This document shows positions 49,338 to 61,812 of a stretch of 64,000 nucleotides of DNA, piece by piece; position 1 is the first letter of the stretch, and the number at the start of each line of letters is the position of its first letter. The translations under genes and the position numbers were made by a program. The notes under the pieces were generated by a model. That model had not been told where the DNA came from. It saw only the letters and a list, made by a program, of their open reading frames with translations, and did not search any database. Origin of the DNA: Nemertoderma westbladi (Eukaryota; Xenacoelomorpha; Nemertodermatida; Nemertodermatidae); assembly GCA_032718475.1 (NCBI GenBank), contig JAUCBJ010008182.1:34982-98981 (forward strand), given 5' to 3'.

Positions 49338-50560
49338 CATCACCCTTCAAGACTTTGGTATAACCATTAAACCATATTATGCTTTTTTGGTTAGTCGAAT
49401 TAATTATTAGTAATCGAAAGCGAAATTAGAATAAATCTTCATTGTTTATTTTATAATAGACACTAAAAGAGCACCAAAATTACAAGTAGCTCGAAATTTT
49501 CACGTAGCCCAAAGTGGTAATTTGGCCGTATAGTTTGGTTATTTAGGTTTTATAATGTGCTGATTTCATTGGCAAGGTTTATAAAATTGTGGTAGTTTCA
49601 AAAAGGGCCAATGTTTCAATCGAAAATTAGTGCCAGCCAGTGCACTTCAATTTCTGTACTGCAGTACTCTGGTACTGGTCCGGTAATGTAGTGAATTATT
49701 CAGTATGTGGTATTTGCATTGCACTGCACTACTGCGTTAGGCATTACATTACTGCTGATAGTGCTGACTGCATTATGCTGTTACTGTGTTAGTCATCAAT
49801 GGCTTATCATTATATTACAATACCTGATGACCTGTATTTATTTGACTATTTAGTATCACCTCTCTCTACACAGGCTGACAGCCACGGACAAGGGGGCCTA
49901 ATCTAATCTGGACATAGTTAGAAATTGCTGTGTGTATAGTATAGATGACGCTCGCTCACTCGGTCTACAGAGTGGCACTTAGTTTGACTAGTCAGGGCTT
50001 TTTTATAGATCAGATGACACCAGGTGCCAGGGCCTACCACTAACATTTGTACATTTTGACGGGCGATATATTCAGTAAACCCGGAGTGCCGGAGTCTGTT
50101 CCGACTTCATTGTGCTATAAATGCCGCAAATTCCTCGGAGACCGCAGTAAAAAGAATATACCGTCCATCGTCTATCGAAATTCATAAAGGAGAGTAAATT
50201 AGTTCTTTATCTGATGTAGATCTTTATCTGATATATTTCCACTACTTCTTTTCTTCGTGCTCCTGGGGCACAAATAACTGACTAATAACTAATATAACAA
50301 CATGCCTATGTTGTTATATTACACAACTCTTCGATATGTTTGATGTAGAGGAATAAACCTTCCCAATGAAATCATCACATTCTAAAACCTCAGTAGCCAA
50401 ACTGTATGGCCAATTTACCACGTTTGAAAAAAGTGCTACTTGCACTTTTGGTGCTCTTTTAGTATATATTGATAAAAAAATGAAAATTTTGCTTCTAATC
50501 TTGCTTTCGATTACTAATATTGAATTGATTAGAATAATTAAATAGTCTTGAAGGGTGATG
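49338..50560. mobile_element. Non-autonomous element with ~250-bp terminal inverted repeats
   Basis: The left arm from 49338 (CATCACCCTTCAAGACT) and the reverse complement of the right arm ending 50560 align over about 245 bp at roughly 80%, sharing AGTAATCGAAAGC, CTAAAAGAGCACCAAAA and GATTTCATTGG. The central ~700 bp has no supported gene. This is the layout of a long-TIR MITE or fold-back element. The target duplication is not clear, so the superfamily is undetermined. Confidence 0.75.
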
Positions 50561-52434
50561 TATTTAGTGTAATTTTATCAATTCCGAAAGGTTGCGGAAT
50601 GGTATGGGTGCCAGGAATGTCTCATATGATTCATATCTCTAAAACCACTGGAGCTATTAACTTTTTATTTGTCTCATTTGAAAGAGGACATAACTTTAGT
50701 TAGGGTCAAGTACTCTCGACGCGCTAGACCTATTGTTTCAGGGGTTCTATCTAAGATAAATAACTGGCCCACTAAATTTAGGGGCTTTGCAGCAGCTTGG
50801 CGGGTCGTATCTATAGTAGGTCATGGCCTGACTTACTGCATATATGGTAATTAAGTACCAGTAATCAACTAGAACTGCCCGAGTTATCACATGTAAAAAA
50901 TGGTACCGGTAATTAATTACTAGCACTTGTCTGACTTACTGCATATTGATAGTGATAAGATAAATATAGTATTAAGCGAACGGACAGGCAACATATTTCA
51001 ATACCGCTCCTATTCATTGCGACAAAGGAGCCATAAATAGATAAACCATAAAGGCTGGCTGTTACAGTAAACTTAGAAAATCGTATTAAACGCATATATC
51101 GGGAGGATAAAAGAAGAATTCAGTAGAAACCTGAACACAAAACATAACAATTAACCATGAATATCTTACAGTACAAACAAGAGAATAAGACCGTTTGCTA
51201 AATTTGATTACACTTCAGATCAAAAGAATGTGAATTATTTATTCAAAGATATTACACAAAACATAATAATTAAATTAAAGTTGTCACATAGATTTGAGAG
51301 AGAAGCTCATACTTGTTATAAGTTTACAAAAGCTAATAAATTTCTAAAAGTTACATAATACTCAAATCAGAAATGAAAATCAATCATAAAATGCGAGATC
51401 AGATTGATATACATATGCATAGGAGACAGATGCTGATCAGATAATTTTTCAGAGAAGTTCAGCTTCAGCTGAAAGGTTCATCAAAGAATCACTGTGGCCT
51501 CCACATCCACATTGACATTGAATGATGAATGACACCCTCGAGTAGAATTTCAACAACATCCAAAGAATGATCAACTGCGGCCCAAGACAATGCAATCTGA
51601 TAAAATCGATAGAGTTGGAACTTTTGCATTCTGCAAGGCCAAAGAGCAGATTTCCCATCTAGTTGCAATAGAAAATGACAGTTTATTGATATGAGATACT
51701 GATGTAGGCCCTACAAGCGAGTAGCCGATTAACAATGAGTTCAACCTGGCAACAATAGATCAAGTGGGTATACAAAGTGTAATCTTCATTAATAATTGAT
51801 CGCTCCCGCAATAAGAATTGTTCTTTCAGGGTTCTTCAGAAGCCAATCTCCACATATTATGGAATCAACACAAAAGACAATACATTATGTGGGTAGAGAT
51901 ATAACATTTAACATGGATGGAACATTTAACCCTATTTAGGCTGTTTGATGAAAGGGAGAGCCACTGTGGAATATTATGGGTACCGTTACCCATAATATTA
52001 CAGTGGTTGGCTTTTGATTATCCCCTCGCACTTCGCCAGCACCGTGTTCAACACGTCTCCTCTAACTTCCCCGTTTCCATCACCCTTCTTTTCCCGAGTG
52101 GAGAAAGCGATCTTTCTCAATTTATTCCTTTGCCATATCGGTAGTGTCTGCGCTATGGTCGTGATGTTATTCGAAGCATTCAGTTCGTATGGTGCTTCTA
52201 GCTGGCGTCTTTAGAACTATTAATGCTTTCTCTATCCTTGTCGTGAAAGCGATCTCTATCCTACTAATCCACTTTCTGATATTCCCCTCAGAACCTAAAT
52301 TTTTTATAAAATTATCAATCATACAATTCACAATTTCTTGAAGTACACTTGGCAAATGGAAACAATTCAAGTTGTAGTGAATCAAATATGGTCGAATGGT
52401 GGAAAAAATTTTAATTATTTATTATAAATTAATT
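50561..52434. other. Non-coding region without recognisable features
   Basis: About 1.9 kb with only short frames lacking domain signatures. One perfect-looking hairpin (51961-52006) is present, with arms CCACTGT and AATATTATGGGTA around a CCGT loop and a 2-nt asymmetry. Nothing else is recognised. Confidence 0.5.
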
Positions 52435-52756
52435 ATTTATAACTAATATTAGTTATAATAAAAAAGGTAATAATTTTCACTATTTATATAAAAATATATA
52501 TCTTACTTAAAAAATATGAATTATAAAGTTGTAGAGAATTATTTGTACAGCAAAAAAAATTATATTTTGTTTATAACTAATATTAGTTATAATTATTTAG
52601 GTAATAATTTTCGCTATTTAATAAAAATATAGGACCTATGGAAAAATCATGAAATTCCAAGTTGTAAGGAATTATCAAAGGATTTGAATGGCGAAAAAAA
52701 TATACATCATTTATAAATAATATTAGTTATAATTAATTAGGTAATAATTTTCGCGC
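52435..52756. repeat. AT-rich tandem repeats with palindrome ATAACTAATATTAGTTAT
   Basis: Three ~134-140-bp units, with the 18-bp palindrome at 52439, 52573 and (one change) 52713. Part of a further unit (AAAAATATAGG, AAAGTTGTAGAGAAT) resumes at 55655-55710 after the LINE, so the LINE inserted into this array. Confidence 0.75.
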
Positions 52757-55604
52757 AGTGGGTGTTCAAAAGCACCGAATGCAGACTGGACAGACTGATG
52801 AGGTTCTGATTAAGGACACGGGTGGCGGTTGGCGACTCGCCCTCGCGTCAGCAGATGATAGTGGCAATGGTGGAATTGGTCTATTGATGAATCCAACTGC
52901 ACATGCAGCATTGGACAAAATAGACATAATCTCTAACCGCATCATCCGTTGCCACTTCTCATGTTCTGGAAGACTGGCTAAGAAGTTTCCTAAGGTGGTT
53001 CTGATTGTGTGCTACTCTCCAACTAGTGTTGCCCCTGTAGAGGAGGTGGAAAATTTCTACCACAATCTACGAGCAGCAACTGATGGAGTGGATCAGCATG
53101 CATTCTTAACATTCCTGGGAGACTTTAATGCAAGTCTGCATCAATCACCTACATCGCCCTGGGTCTATAGCAATAGTGTTAACCGAAATTCTGTCCATCT
53201 TCAGGATTTTATCTCTGGAAATTGATTGTTTTCGGCTGGAACCCAGTTCAAGAAGCGAACTGGAAAGCTATGGACTCATAGTGGACCCAGTGGTCACAAG
53301 TCCCAGATAGACCATATTCTGTTTCGTAGGAAATACAGGAGCTCTATACAAGACTGTAATGCATTTACACTTCGACCCTTCTCCAGTGATCACCGCCTTA
53401 TTGTGGCCAAGGTAAGACTTAGTCTGCGTGCTAGCAGAACAACGAAATCTGCCTTGCCACGGCATGACTGGTCCTCTCTGTTGCAACAGCCAAGTGTGAG
53501 ATCCAGCTTCACACTACAGCTGAGCAACAGGTATGAGGCTCTTGCCTCTGAGGCGGCAGATCACTGTGAGGGCTACACTGCCTTTACAGAAGCAGTTAAG
53601 TTAGCAGCTGCAGAAACAGTTCCTGTATACCCTCGAAACAGGAAAAGGGCCCCCTGGACTGACAACAAAATTCAGAAGTGCCGAAATGACCTTCATAAGG
53701 CGCAGAAAGAGTCCCGACTCAAACAGACTACAGCGGCCAAGAATGCAGTTAAGGCTGCATCTAGGTCCCTGAACAGGCAGTACTCTGTTAATCTCCAGGA
53801 GCTAATAAACCAACAGGTTGATGCCATCAATGATGCTGACGACAGCAGGCAATCATCCCAGGCATGGAAATCGATCAATCTGCTTACTGGGCGGAAAAGC
53901 CAACCAACCACCAAGGTTAAGGCTGAATCACCAGCCGATCGCCTCAATGGTTGGAAAGCCCACTTTGAAAAGCTCCTCAATAATGACAGGGTATTGCCTG
54001 ATAACTTTATAGAAGTAAAAGTGTCTGAGTCTGTACTCCCAGATATTCCCATTGGCGATATCTCCTTTGCAGAAGTGAAGGCTGCTGCAAAGAGCATTAA
54101 GACCAATCGTGCCAGTGGAGTAGATGGTGTTCCCCCTGAGGTCTTTAAAATACCTGAGTGTTTAAAGCTCATCTATCCCATCATAGTAGACATGTACCGT
54201 ACAACAAGAGTCCCACAAGAAATGAAAACAAATAAGTTGGTGCCAGTTCCCAAGAAGGGCAACCTAACACTCTATGGTTCTTTTCGGGGAATCTCATTGA
54301 TCTCGATTGCTGCAAAACTATACAATAGAATTCTATTAAATCGCATCAGGGATCCCATTGAGAGACTGCTACGTGGAAATCAGAATGGGTTCTGTAAAGG
54401 TCGTGGGACCATGGAGCCCATTTTGGCACTTAGAAGGATAATTGAAGAGTTATCAAAAAAGAAAGACAGGCATCTGGCTGTTATCTTTGTTGACTTCTTC
54501 AAGGCCTTTGATTCAGTCTCTCGCTCACGTATGTTCAGCATACTTTCATTATATGGGATTCCTGATGAAATTATTGCAGCAATCAGATCAGTATACGATG
54601 GTTCGACAACATTTGTGTCTACTGTTGACGGTGACACAGAACCATTTGAAGTGTTATGGGGCGTCCTCCAAGGAGACACACTTGCACCATTCTTGTTCAT
54701 TATTGTGGTTGACTATGTTCTACGCATGTCCTTAGATCATCATAATGATGATGGGGTGATGATAACTCCACCTACTGGCTCCAGAAATCGAGGAAATCCT
54801 GCCAAGTACCTAACTGATCTTGACTTTGCTGATGACTTAGGAGTACTCTCAGAATCATTAGAGGGAGCCCAACGGCTCCTCAGCTCATTAGAACATGCTG
54901 CTTCTAGTGTTGGTCTTTTTATTAACTCCAGAAAGACCAAAATTCTGACAGTTAACTTTGAAAGTCCTCAGCAAGTCTCTGATCGGATGAGCATAAGCTC
55001 AAAGGATGGTATGCTTGAGCATGTGGACGACTTCTGTTACCTGGGATCATGGATCCGGAAGTCAGGTGAGGACCTTCGAATACGTAAGGGAAAGGCATGG
55101 GCAGCCTTGAATAGGCTTTCCAGGATTTGGAAGTCACCTAGAATTAATCGGAAACTTAAGGTCCGATTATTTAGAGCAGCAGTAGTTCCAGTACTCCTCT
55201 ACGGGAGTCCATGCTGGGCTCTAACTGCTGAGGACACCAAATCTCTGGATGGCACATTCACAAGAATGCTACGCCGGGTACATTGTGTCAAGTACAATGC
55301 ACACATCTCCAACCAGACACTATATAACATTGGAGGTGTCTCATTGGTTCCCCCAAGCTTGACACTAGAACAAAATCGCCTCCGCTTTGCAGGACATTGC
55401 TTTCGCCGTGAGGACCAGCCAGTGCATAATCTTGTACTTTGGCAGCCTCATGGAGTGAATAAGCATGGTGGACAGCCCATGACTTTCTTGAGACGCATCT
55501 TAAAGGACACTGGCCTTAAAGATGCGGATGATCTAGCAAATGTCATGGGTGATAGGGAGTTGTGGCGGTGCAATTTTATTGACAAGCCGGCACAGCATTC
55601 TTAA
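52757..55604 (+). pseudogene. APE-type LINE, 5' truncated, with one in-frame TGA
   Basis: The frame 52758-53225 encodes the C-terminal part of an apurinic-type endonuclease (CYSPTS, FLTFLGDFNA). A TGA at 53223-53225 interrupts it, and the same frame continues to 55604 with SQIDHILF and the RT: FVDFFKAFDSV, VLQGDTLAPFLF, the catalytic FADD box (LTDLDFADDLG), and a C-terminal region with LLYGSPCWALT and RLRFAGHCFRREDQP. The start of the endonuclease is missing. Apart from the TGA the ~790-residue part is intact, so it is fairly young. RTE-like or a related clade by C-terminal style; not settled. Confidence 0.8.
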
Positions 55605-56365
55605 AAATGCAGCTGCAATGCAGCATGCCGATCCTAGTAGTCGCTATTTACTGTAAGAAAAATATAGGTCCAATGATAAAGTTATGAAATTCAAAGTTGT
55701 AGAGAATCTTCGACGAACAAACTTCATCCCCACTATCCGGATTGCCGCCGTCGGTCAAGAACCAACCTCATCCCCACTATCCGGATTGCCGCCTGAATCG
55801 CTCCAATTGACTTCGCTATAATCCGAGTCATCTGCACCACTGTCACTCCCTGCATCGTCATAGCCAAACCTCGTGGGAGCGTCTAGCGTTGCCTCCTAGG
55901 GTATTTACTGCTACAACCAGCTTCCTCATCCCCAGGATGTTCATGCTCCATAATGCAGTAATGGACAATTACTGGTACCGGTATATGGTACCATATATCT
56001 ACTCTACAACAAGTACCAAAATGTATCTAGGCTAGGCCTAAGCCTAAACTGTATCATGCAAGTTAGGCATTACAGTATTAGGTGCAAGTTAATTGCATGA
56101 AGTCCCTATAGTATTACTCCCACTGACTCCCTACATTCTGATATTATTCCTACTGACTCCCTATATTACTCACATTGACTGCCAATGTTACTCCCATTGA
56201 CTCCCTATATTACTCCCACTGACTTCCTAATTACTCCCACTGACTCCTTACTTTACCCCCACTGACTCCCTATATTACTCCCACTGACTCCCTCTATATT
56301 ACTCCCACTGACTAACCGGTACATAATCGCGTATTCCAGGTCCTGTCTTCTCCCCACGCTCTCTT
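55605..56365. other. LINE tail and minisatellite region
   Basis: No gene supported. A resumed AT-repeat unit (55655-55710), a duplicated CCCCACTATCCGGATTGCCG (around 55730 and 55773), and a minisatellite (56110-56322). Confidence 0.55.
56110..56322. repeat. ~21-bp minisatellite TATTACTCCCACTGACTCCC
   Basis: About ten imperfect units of 18-23 bp, differing by single-base changes and small indels. Confidence 0.75.
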
Positions 56366-59300
56366 CTAGTCGATACATTGACTAAGGATGGAGGATGTCC
56401 ATTTTGTTTTCGGGAGCTTGGATTTTGTAGTTTTTGGGATGATGAGCTCCGCTCCCTTACCCTTACCAAGTTGAAGATCTTTAATCATAGGTGGCCACTC
56501 ATATTTATCCCTTTTTAAGAAATCTGGACAACCTTGAAACCATGTTGGCGTTGGGGTCTTCAAGAGTTCAGCAGCAATGGCCCCATGAGATGCAATATCA
56601 GCTGGGTTAATTAGACCATGTACTGTACATGTACATGTCTCCACTGGAGCTTATTGGATTGGTGCAGGATGGTGACAATGTGGTTGACAACATATACAAC
56701 AAAATGCTGCTGCTCATTATGCAAGTACTGCAACACTAGAGCAGCATCTGTCCAAAATACAGTCTCAAATCGTGTTGAGAACTCTCTATACATCAGCTGA
56801 GCTAGTTGTGTGGCTAATGTAGATGCTTGGAGTTCAGCTCGAGGAATAGTAACAGGAGGGTTTGGCATTATATAAGAATGTGCAGTAACAAATGATATTT
56901 CGAATCCATCAGGAACAACTCTTCTAAAGTATGCAACTACTCCAAACCCAACCTTGTTGGGATCAGCAAACATATGTATTGCAGTTGCTCTGATGGGAGT
57001 AGATGCTCAAAGTAAGATCGATCAATACTGAATGATTTCAGATCAGAAATTTCCAGCTCCCAGCATTTTGCACTGACTGACAAGGTCTTCAGGCAGAGGG
57101 TTATCCTACTCATAGATCAACTTGAAAGGAAAAACTGAACTTGGGAAAAACGAAATTGCGACAACTATGGAGAATCGGGAAGCCTGGAAGGATCTCATTT
57201 CCACTGTCCGAGTTCACTCGACCTAGTAGTAGTAGTAGTAAGTTTCGTTTCCAACACTCCTTGAAAAGTATTTTGGCCCTCAATATAACTGGGGTTATGA
57301 AACAAATGGGGTCATAGAGGCTAGCCATTATTGAAGAGCATATCTTCTTTGTGCGAATATCACCATGATCCTTGATCTTGATGCTAAAGAAAAGCAATCC
57401 TTCTCAATATTCCAATGTAGCCTTAATGTTTTGGTTGTTGGTAGGGTTTGATATTGAGATCAATATCAGGCACTGCGCCATCTTTTGGATCAAATGACTG
57501 AAGTAATTGTCGGCTGTTACTTGCAAACTTTGTGAGGTTAAATCCGCCCTGTTTCAAGCAATCTTTTATGTCATTGCCTGTTTTAATAGCAGTATCTTTT
57601 CATCCAGTGTTGATTTTACAATGTCATTCTACAATGTCAATATCATTATAACATTCTTGATAGTATCCTGAACATCAGCACTAAAGTCCTCGCATGTTCG
57701 TCAAACTGCTGCAATAGCATAAGATGGAGAAGAGTTAATACAAAAGGCACTGCAGCACATGCGGTACTGTTGTGGTTCATCTTCATCATCCCACCAATAA
57801 AAACGTAAGCTGTCCTTGTCTTCAGGATTGACACGTACTTGTAAAAACATACCCTCTATGTCTGAGGTGAATGCATAATCATATAGTCGAAATCGGTAAA
57901 TAAATAACGAAGAAGATTTGGTCCAGTTAAGAGTTCTGTATTCAAAGAGTTGCCTTTATAGAGAGCTGCGCAGTCATTCACGACTCTAACCTTTCCAGGC
58001 TTGTCATCACGAGTAACATAATTGTGTGGCATGTAGTATGTATGTCCTTGGCCCTGCTGCCAATTCTGAATCTGGAATTGCCTCAGCAGCTCCAGTGTTC
58101 AAGTAATTATCGTTTTGAAACCGATACTTTTGATGGATGTCATCATTCCGTGATAATCTCTCTCTTTCTTAGCATCAGACAATGTCGTTTGGCCAATGGT
58201 TCATTACAAGGAGGTGGGTTTGAAAAGTCTCGCCACAAAAGCCCAACCTTGCAATGCCCATCAGGGAGAAGTTGCAAAGAATCACGCTGCATTTCTATCA
58301 TACGGTTTTCTTCCACTGAAAACCCAATCTCATCTTCTTCTGCCAATGTAGTATATTGTTAAAGCCATTGAGACAGTTGCTGCTCAGAATTGGCTTCATA
58401 CTCCATACATGAGGTAAGCTCATCTTCATTCTCCTTATGGAGGGATTTCATCAACTCAAGATGACAATCTTCAGTATGTGGGATGATAGGGGTCACTTCT
58501 GATCATCTGTCACAGTAGCTTTGGATCTTCAAAACCTTGCGGGTCATTGGATCTATCCGGAAAACTATCTATGCACCTACCATTAGTTTTGAATATTAGA
58601 TGTTGCATTTGAACTTCAGCTTCCAGTTGATTTATTGAGCATTCTTGTGGGTCACCAAAATCATTGTTAGTACTAGTAGTAGAATGTGATGTCACCTTCC
58701 ATTCAATCAAAGTACGCCTTGAAAGTCTTGTAAAATACCATCGTAATGGAATGCATAATGCATATAGCACCACATGGTTCGAGAGGTTCTGGTGCTACAG
58801 GTATGGATTTTAATTGTAAGAATGCCTCATGGCAATTTTGGCCAATGAGCATATTAACATTTTCATAATCTGCCTCAGGAACCTTGAGTTTATACTTTGT
58901 TATAAAAGGATCGTCACTCCAATCATAAGGCTTGTCAGATAAAGTAGCAAAATTTGCCAAGCTAAAAACGTTGACATTTTCCAATGGTTTGGTTCTCTGC
59001 TGCTGAGATAGTAAGCCTTGCTTCCTTCATAGCGAAATTTGTACTCCACGCTATTCCTGAGAGGTCAACATTGACCGGGTTTCAAGCTGAGATGATTTTA
59101 TTGAAAGCAGTCTCTTCTAAGAATGTCGCAGTGCTGCCAGAATAAGGTAGAGCCTTTACAGATACTATTCCATTATTTCCCTTGATGCGAACCGTGAGAA
59201 TAGGGAACTCCCTCACAGCTCTTTTTGGTTGCTTAAACCTGTGGTGAGAGTAGATATGCTGCTGACAAGATTAACAGTTTCAGGTACATTAGCCTATAAT

Positions 59301-59560
59301 AAGAGATTGTTCACTATCTGACTCATAGTGATCCACCATATCAGGTGGGTAATCATAGTTGTCTTCAACTAATAACTGCTGCACAGTTTCACTGAAGGGA
59401 TGTTTAGAATTCACCCGGTGGACCAATGAATGATGTGGCTTCGCACAATGACGACACCTATATTGGCTGCGACATGTGTGTCGGCGATGATTGGCTAGTA
59501 AACAATTATAGCATAATTTTAAGTCAGAAACTACCTTCCTCGCTCGTCAACCGTACCTGC
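56366..59560 (-). pseudogene. Pao element E: heavily decayed pol
   Basis: Reads leftward through fragments in several frames: knuckles (CYNCLLANHRRHTC, ~59510-59440), protease end (MLIGQNCHEAF, 58880-58830), RT lead-in (58346-58143), RT centre (57834-57646, with a YWWDDEDE-like remnant), RT thumb (YDPICFITPVIL, 57340-57300), RNase H (FADPNKVGFGVVAYFRR, TIPRAELQAS, FWTDAALVLQY; 56973-56611) and the NPADIASHG block (56610). Frameshifts and stops separate nearly every block, and no integrase is seen. It is not a copy of C/D, A or B at nucleotide level. Confidence 0.75.
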
Positions 59561-59687
59561 AAGGAACGTTTCACATTTTTGCAATAGATGCCTACCTTTA
59601 CAAAGAAGGGCACTCATTAATAACTGGTCTAGAGTTATGAACAGTTGAAGGTAAATTATCTGAATTATCATTACATTCAACCTGAAA

Positions 59688-59838
59688 ATATTATAGTAGT
59701 TATCAAATTACTTGCATTGCAGCATGGTGATTGTGGATTGCATTGTGATATATGGCAATTATCTACGATAAAGGAATGGCGCTAGTAAATATTGAATGAC
59801 CAATATCAATTGAATGTACCGAGCCCTATATCTGAGTA
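59688..59838. repeat. Dispersed repeat, inverted relative to 46776-46930
   Basis: See 46776-46930. Here it lies between the knuckle end of Pao relic E and the LINE tail fragment. Confidence 0.65.
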
Positions 59839-60489
59839 AGCAATGTGTCCCCATGTGTCAATTCTCTGACAATTATAAATGTAAATGAAAATTACGTCAA
59901 CAAAATTGCGCCGCCACAACTCCCTATCACTCGTGTAATTAACTAATCCTTCCGCATCTTGGAGTCCGGACAATTGCGACCCGGACAATTGCGACTCATG
60001 TTTTTAAATAAAAATTATGGGTCGCAATTGTCCGGGTCGCAATTGTCAATAATATACAATGATAGAATGATATTTATCAATGATATACATTACATCTTTT
60101 TATTTGGATCCGGACAATTGCGACCCGGACAATTGCGACCCATCAAGTTTTTCTAAATTCACGGGTCGCAATTGACCGGGTCGCAATTGTCCAGGTCGCA
60201 ATTGTCCGGGTCGCAATTGTACAGGTCGCAATTGTCCTAACATCTGCATCTTCAAGGTCACTGCCCTTTAAGAGGCTCCTATAGGAAGTAACAAAGTCAT
60301 GGGCTGTCCACCATACATATTCATTCCATGAGGCCGCCAACGCACAATATTGTGCAATGGCTGGTCCTCACAGCGAAAGCAATGTCCTAATGTCCTGCAA
60401 AGCTTGGGTGGCTCCTTGCACATCAAGCGTGGCACCCCAAGTATAGTAAGTAGGCTTACTAATAGGAATGCAACGTATCCGCACGCCAA
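59806..60489 (-). pseudogene. LINE C-terminal relic split by a fold-back repeat
   Basis: On the minus strand, 60489-60240 encodes a LINE tail (LGHCFRCEDQPLHNIVRWRPHG, then YGGQPMT and LKGSDLEDAD) and 59960-59900 continues with DAEGLVNYTSDRELWRRNF, matching the C-terminus of the LINE at 55380-55590. The fold-back unit at 59965-60238 separates the two. The string GCATCTT on both sides may be a target duplication. Frames are broken. Confidence 0.7.
59965..60238. repeat. Fold-back array of a 15-bp unit (GGTCGCAATTGTCCG)
   Basis: Units in one orientation (59965-59995, 60109-60141) are followed by the opposite orientation (60016-60048, 60163-60237), making two consecutive hairpin-like blocks. The last block has five units at exact 15-bp spacing. 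A simple mobile fold-back or satellite-derived insertion is likely. Confidence 0.75.
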
Positions 60490-60582
60490 TTAGTTTCCTT
60501 TCCAAATAGCTCACTTGTTTATCCATTCGAAGCCTATCTTTTAAAGTTTCAAACAAAATCTTCGAATTAATTAATTAATTAA

Positions 60583-61808
60583 CCCTATTACTACTGGGGG
60601 GGGGGGGGGGGGGGGGGGGGAATCGGTCCCTCCCTAGTTTTTAATTGCTGTATCTATGCAACCACATTATGTACCAGCCCAATTTTTTACAAGAATTTGT
60701 CAAATTTAATGGCGCATATTTTGCAAAAAACGGCGTTGCAATTAGATTTCAACTTTTCGATGTGGGTGCCACCTCAAAATTTGGTCCCCTTTTGAAATTT
60801 TCGAATTTTACAAGGTCATTTTTGAGTTAGTAATTCTTTATGTTGGGGCTTTTTTTATTGATTTTGATTCGTATGGAGCACTCTACTACGTCAATTTTGG
60901 TGCACTAAAATTAGGGCGTGGCACTTCAAATTTTCTAAATTGCAATATTCGTTAAATACTCCGAAGTTTTGATTTCAACGCAATTTTATGGGTTTTCTGG
61001 CCCGCTTAATCGAATGAAAGTAATATCGAAGACTCAATTATTAGTGGTACATCATTTTTGGTGCACCAAAATTAGGGCGTGGCAAGTAGGCTTACTTCAA
61101 ATTTTCATAATTACGATATTCAGAAAATACCACAAGGTTTTCATTTCAACCCATTTTTATAGGTTATCTGGACCGCTGAATCGATTGAAAGTAATATTGA
61201 AGCTTCAACTCTTAGAGGTACGTCATTATTGGTACACCACAATTAGGGCGTGGTACTTTTTCAAAATTTGAATAAGTGCCACTCCCTAATTTTGGTGCAC
61301 CAAAAAGGACGATCCACTAACTTCAGGCTTCGATAATATTTTCAATCGATTCAGCGGTCCAGAAAACATACAAAAACGCATTGAAATCAAAAGATGGAGG
61401 TATTTCCCGAATATTGTATTTTTCAAAATTTGAAGTGCCACGCCCACTTCTTAGGTGCACGAAAAATAGCATCCAGTTCTATTTTAGGAAATGGAATATG
61501 ATCACATTCAATTCAGCGTAGTGAAAAACCTACTAATGCTAGCCAACAATGCCACACTATCAGATTTTAGATTATCAAAAAAATTTATATTTTGTCATGG
61601 GACTACTTCTATTTTTCATGAAAATTATTATACCCACCTTATGAAATTTTCATTTTTTTGGATTTGAAATTGTTCTTCGATGATTTTTTCACCTACAGCC
61701 CAAATTTCGTAGGATTTTATTGGATGGTTACAATGATACAGCGGGGGGGCCGAATCGACCCCCGCCAGTCAGACTGCTAATGGTCTAAACACCCCAGTGG
61801 TAATAGGG
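60583..61808. mobile_element. piggyBac-like non-autonomous element with TTAA duplications
   Basis: 1226 bp flanked by TTAA (60579-60582 and 61809-61812). Termini are CCCTATTACTACTGGGG and CCCCAGTGGTAATAGGG, inverted repeats with one mismatch. TTAA targets and CCC...GGG termini are characteristic of piggyBac. There is no transposase frame. Inside are a G25 run (60596-60620), two direct ~165-bp repeats (from ~60895 and ~61055) and an inverted copy (about 61275-61450) sharing TTTTGGTGCACCAAAATTAG. Confidence 0.8.
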
Positions 61809-61812
61809 TTAA

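Noticed and set aside
59965-60238. CRISPR-like repeat array
   Set aside because: Units are adjacent without unique spacers, occur in both orientations, and the context is eukaryotic.
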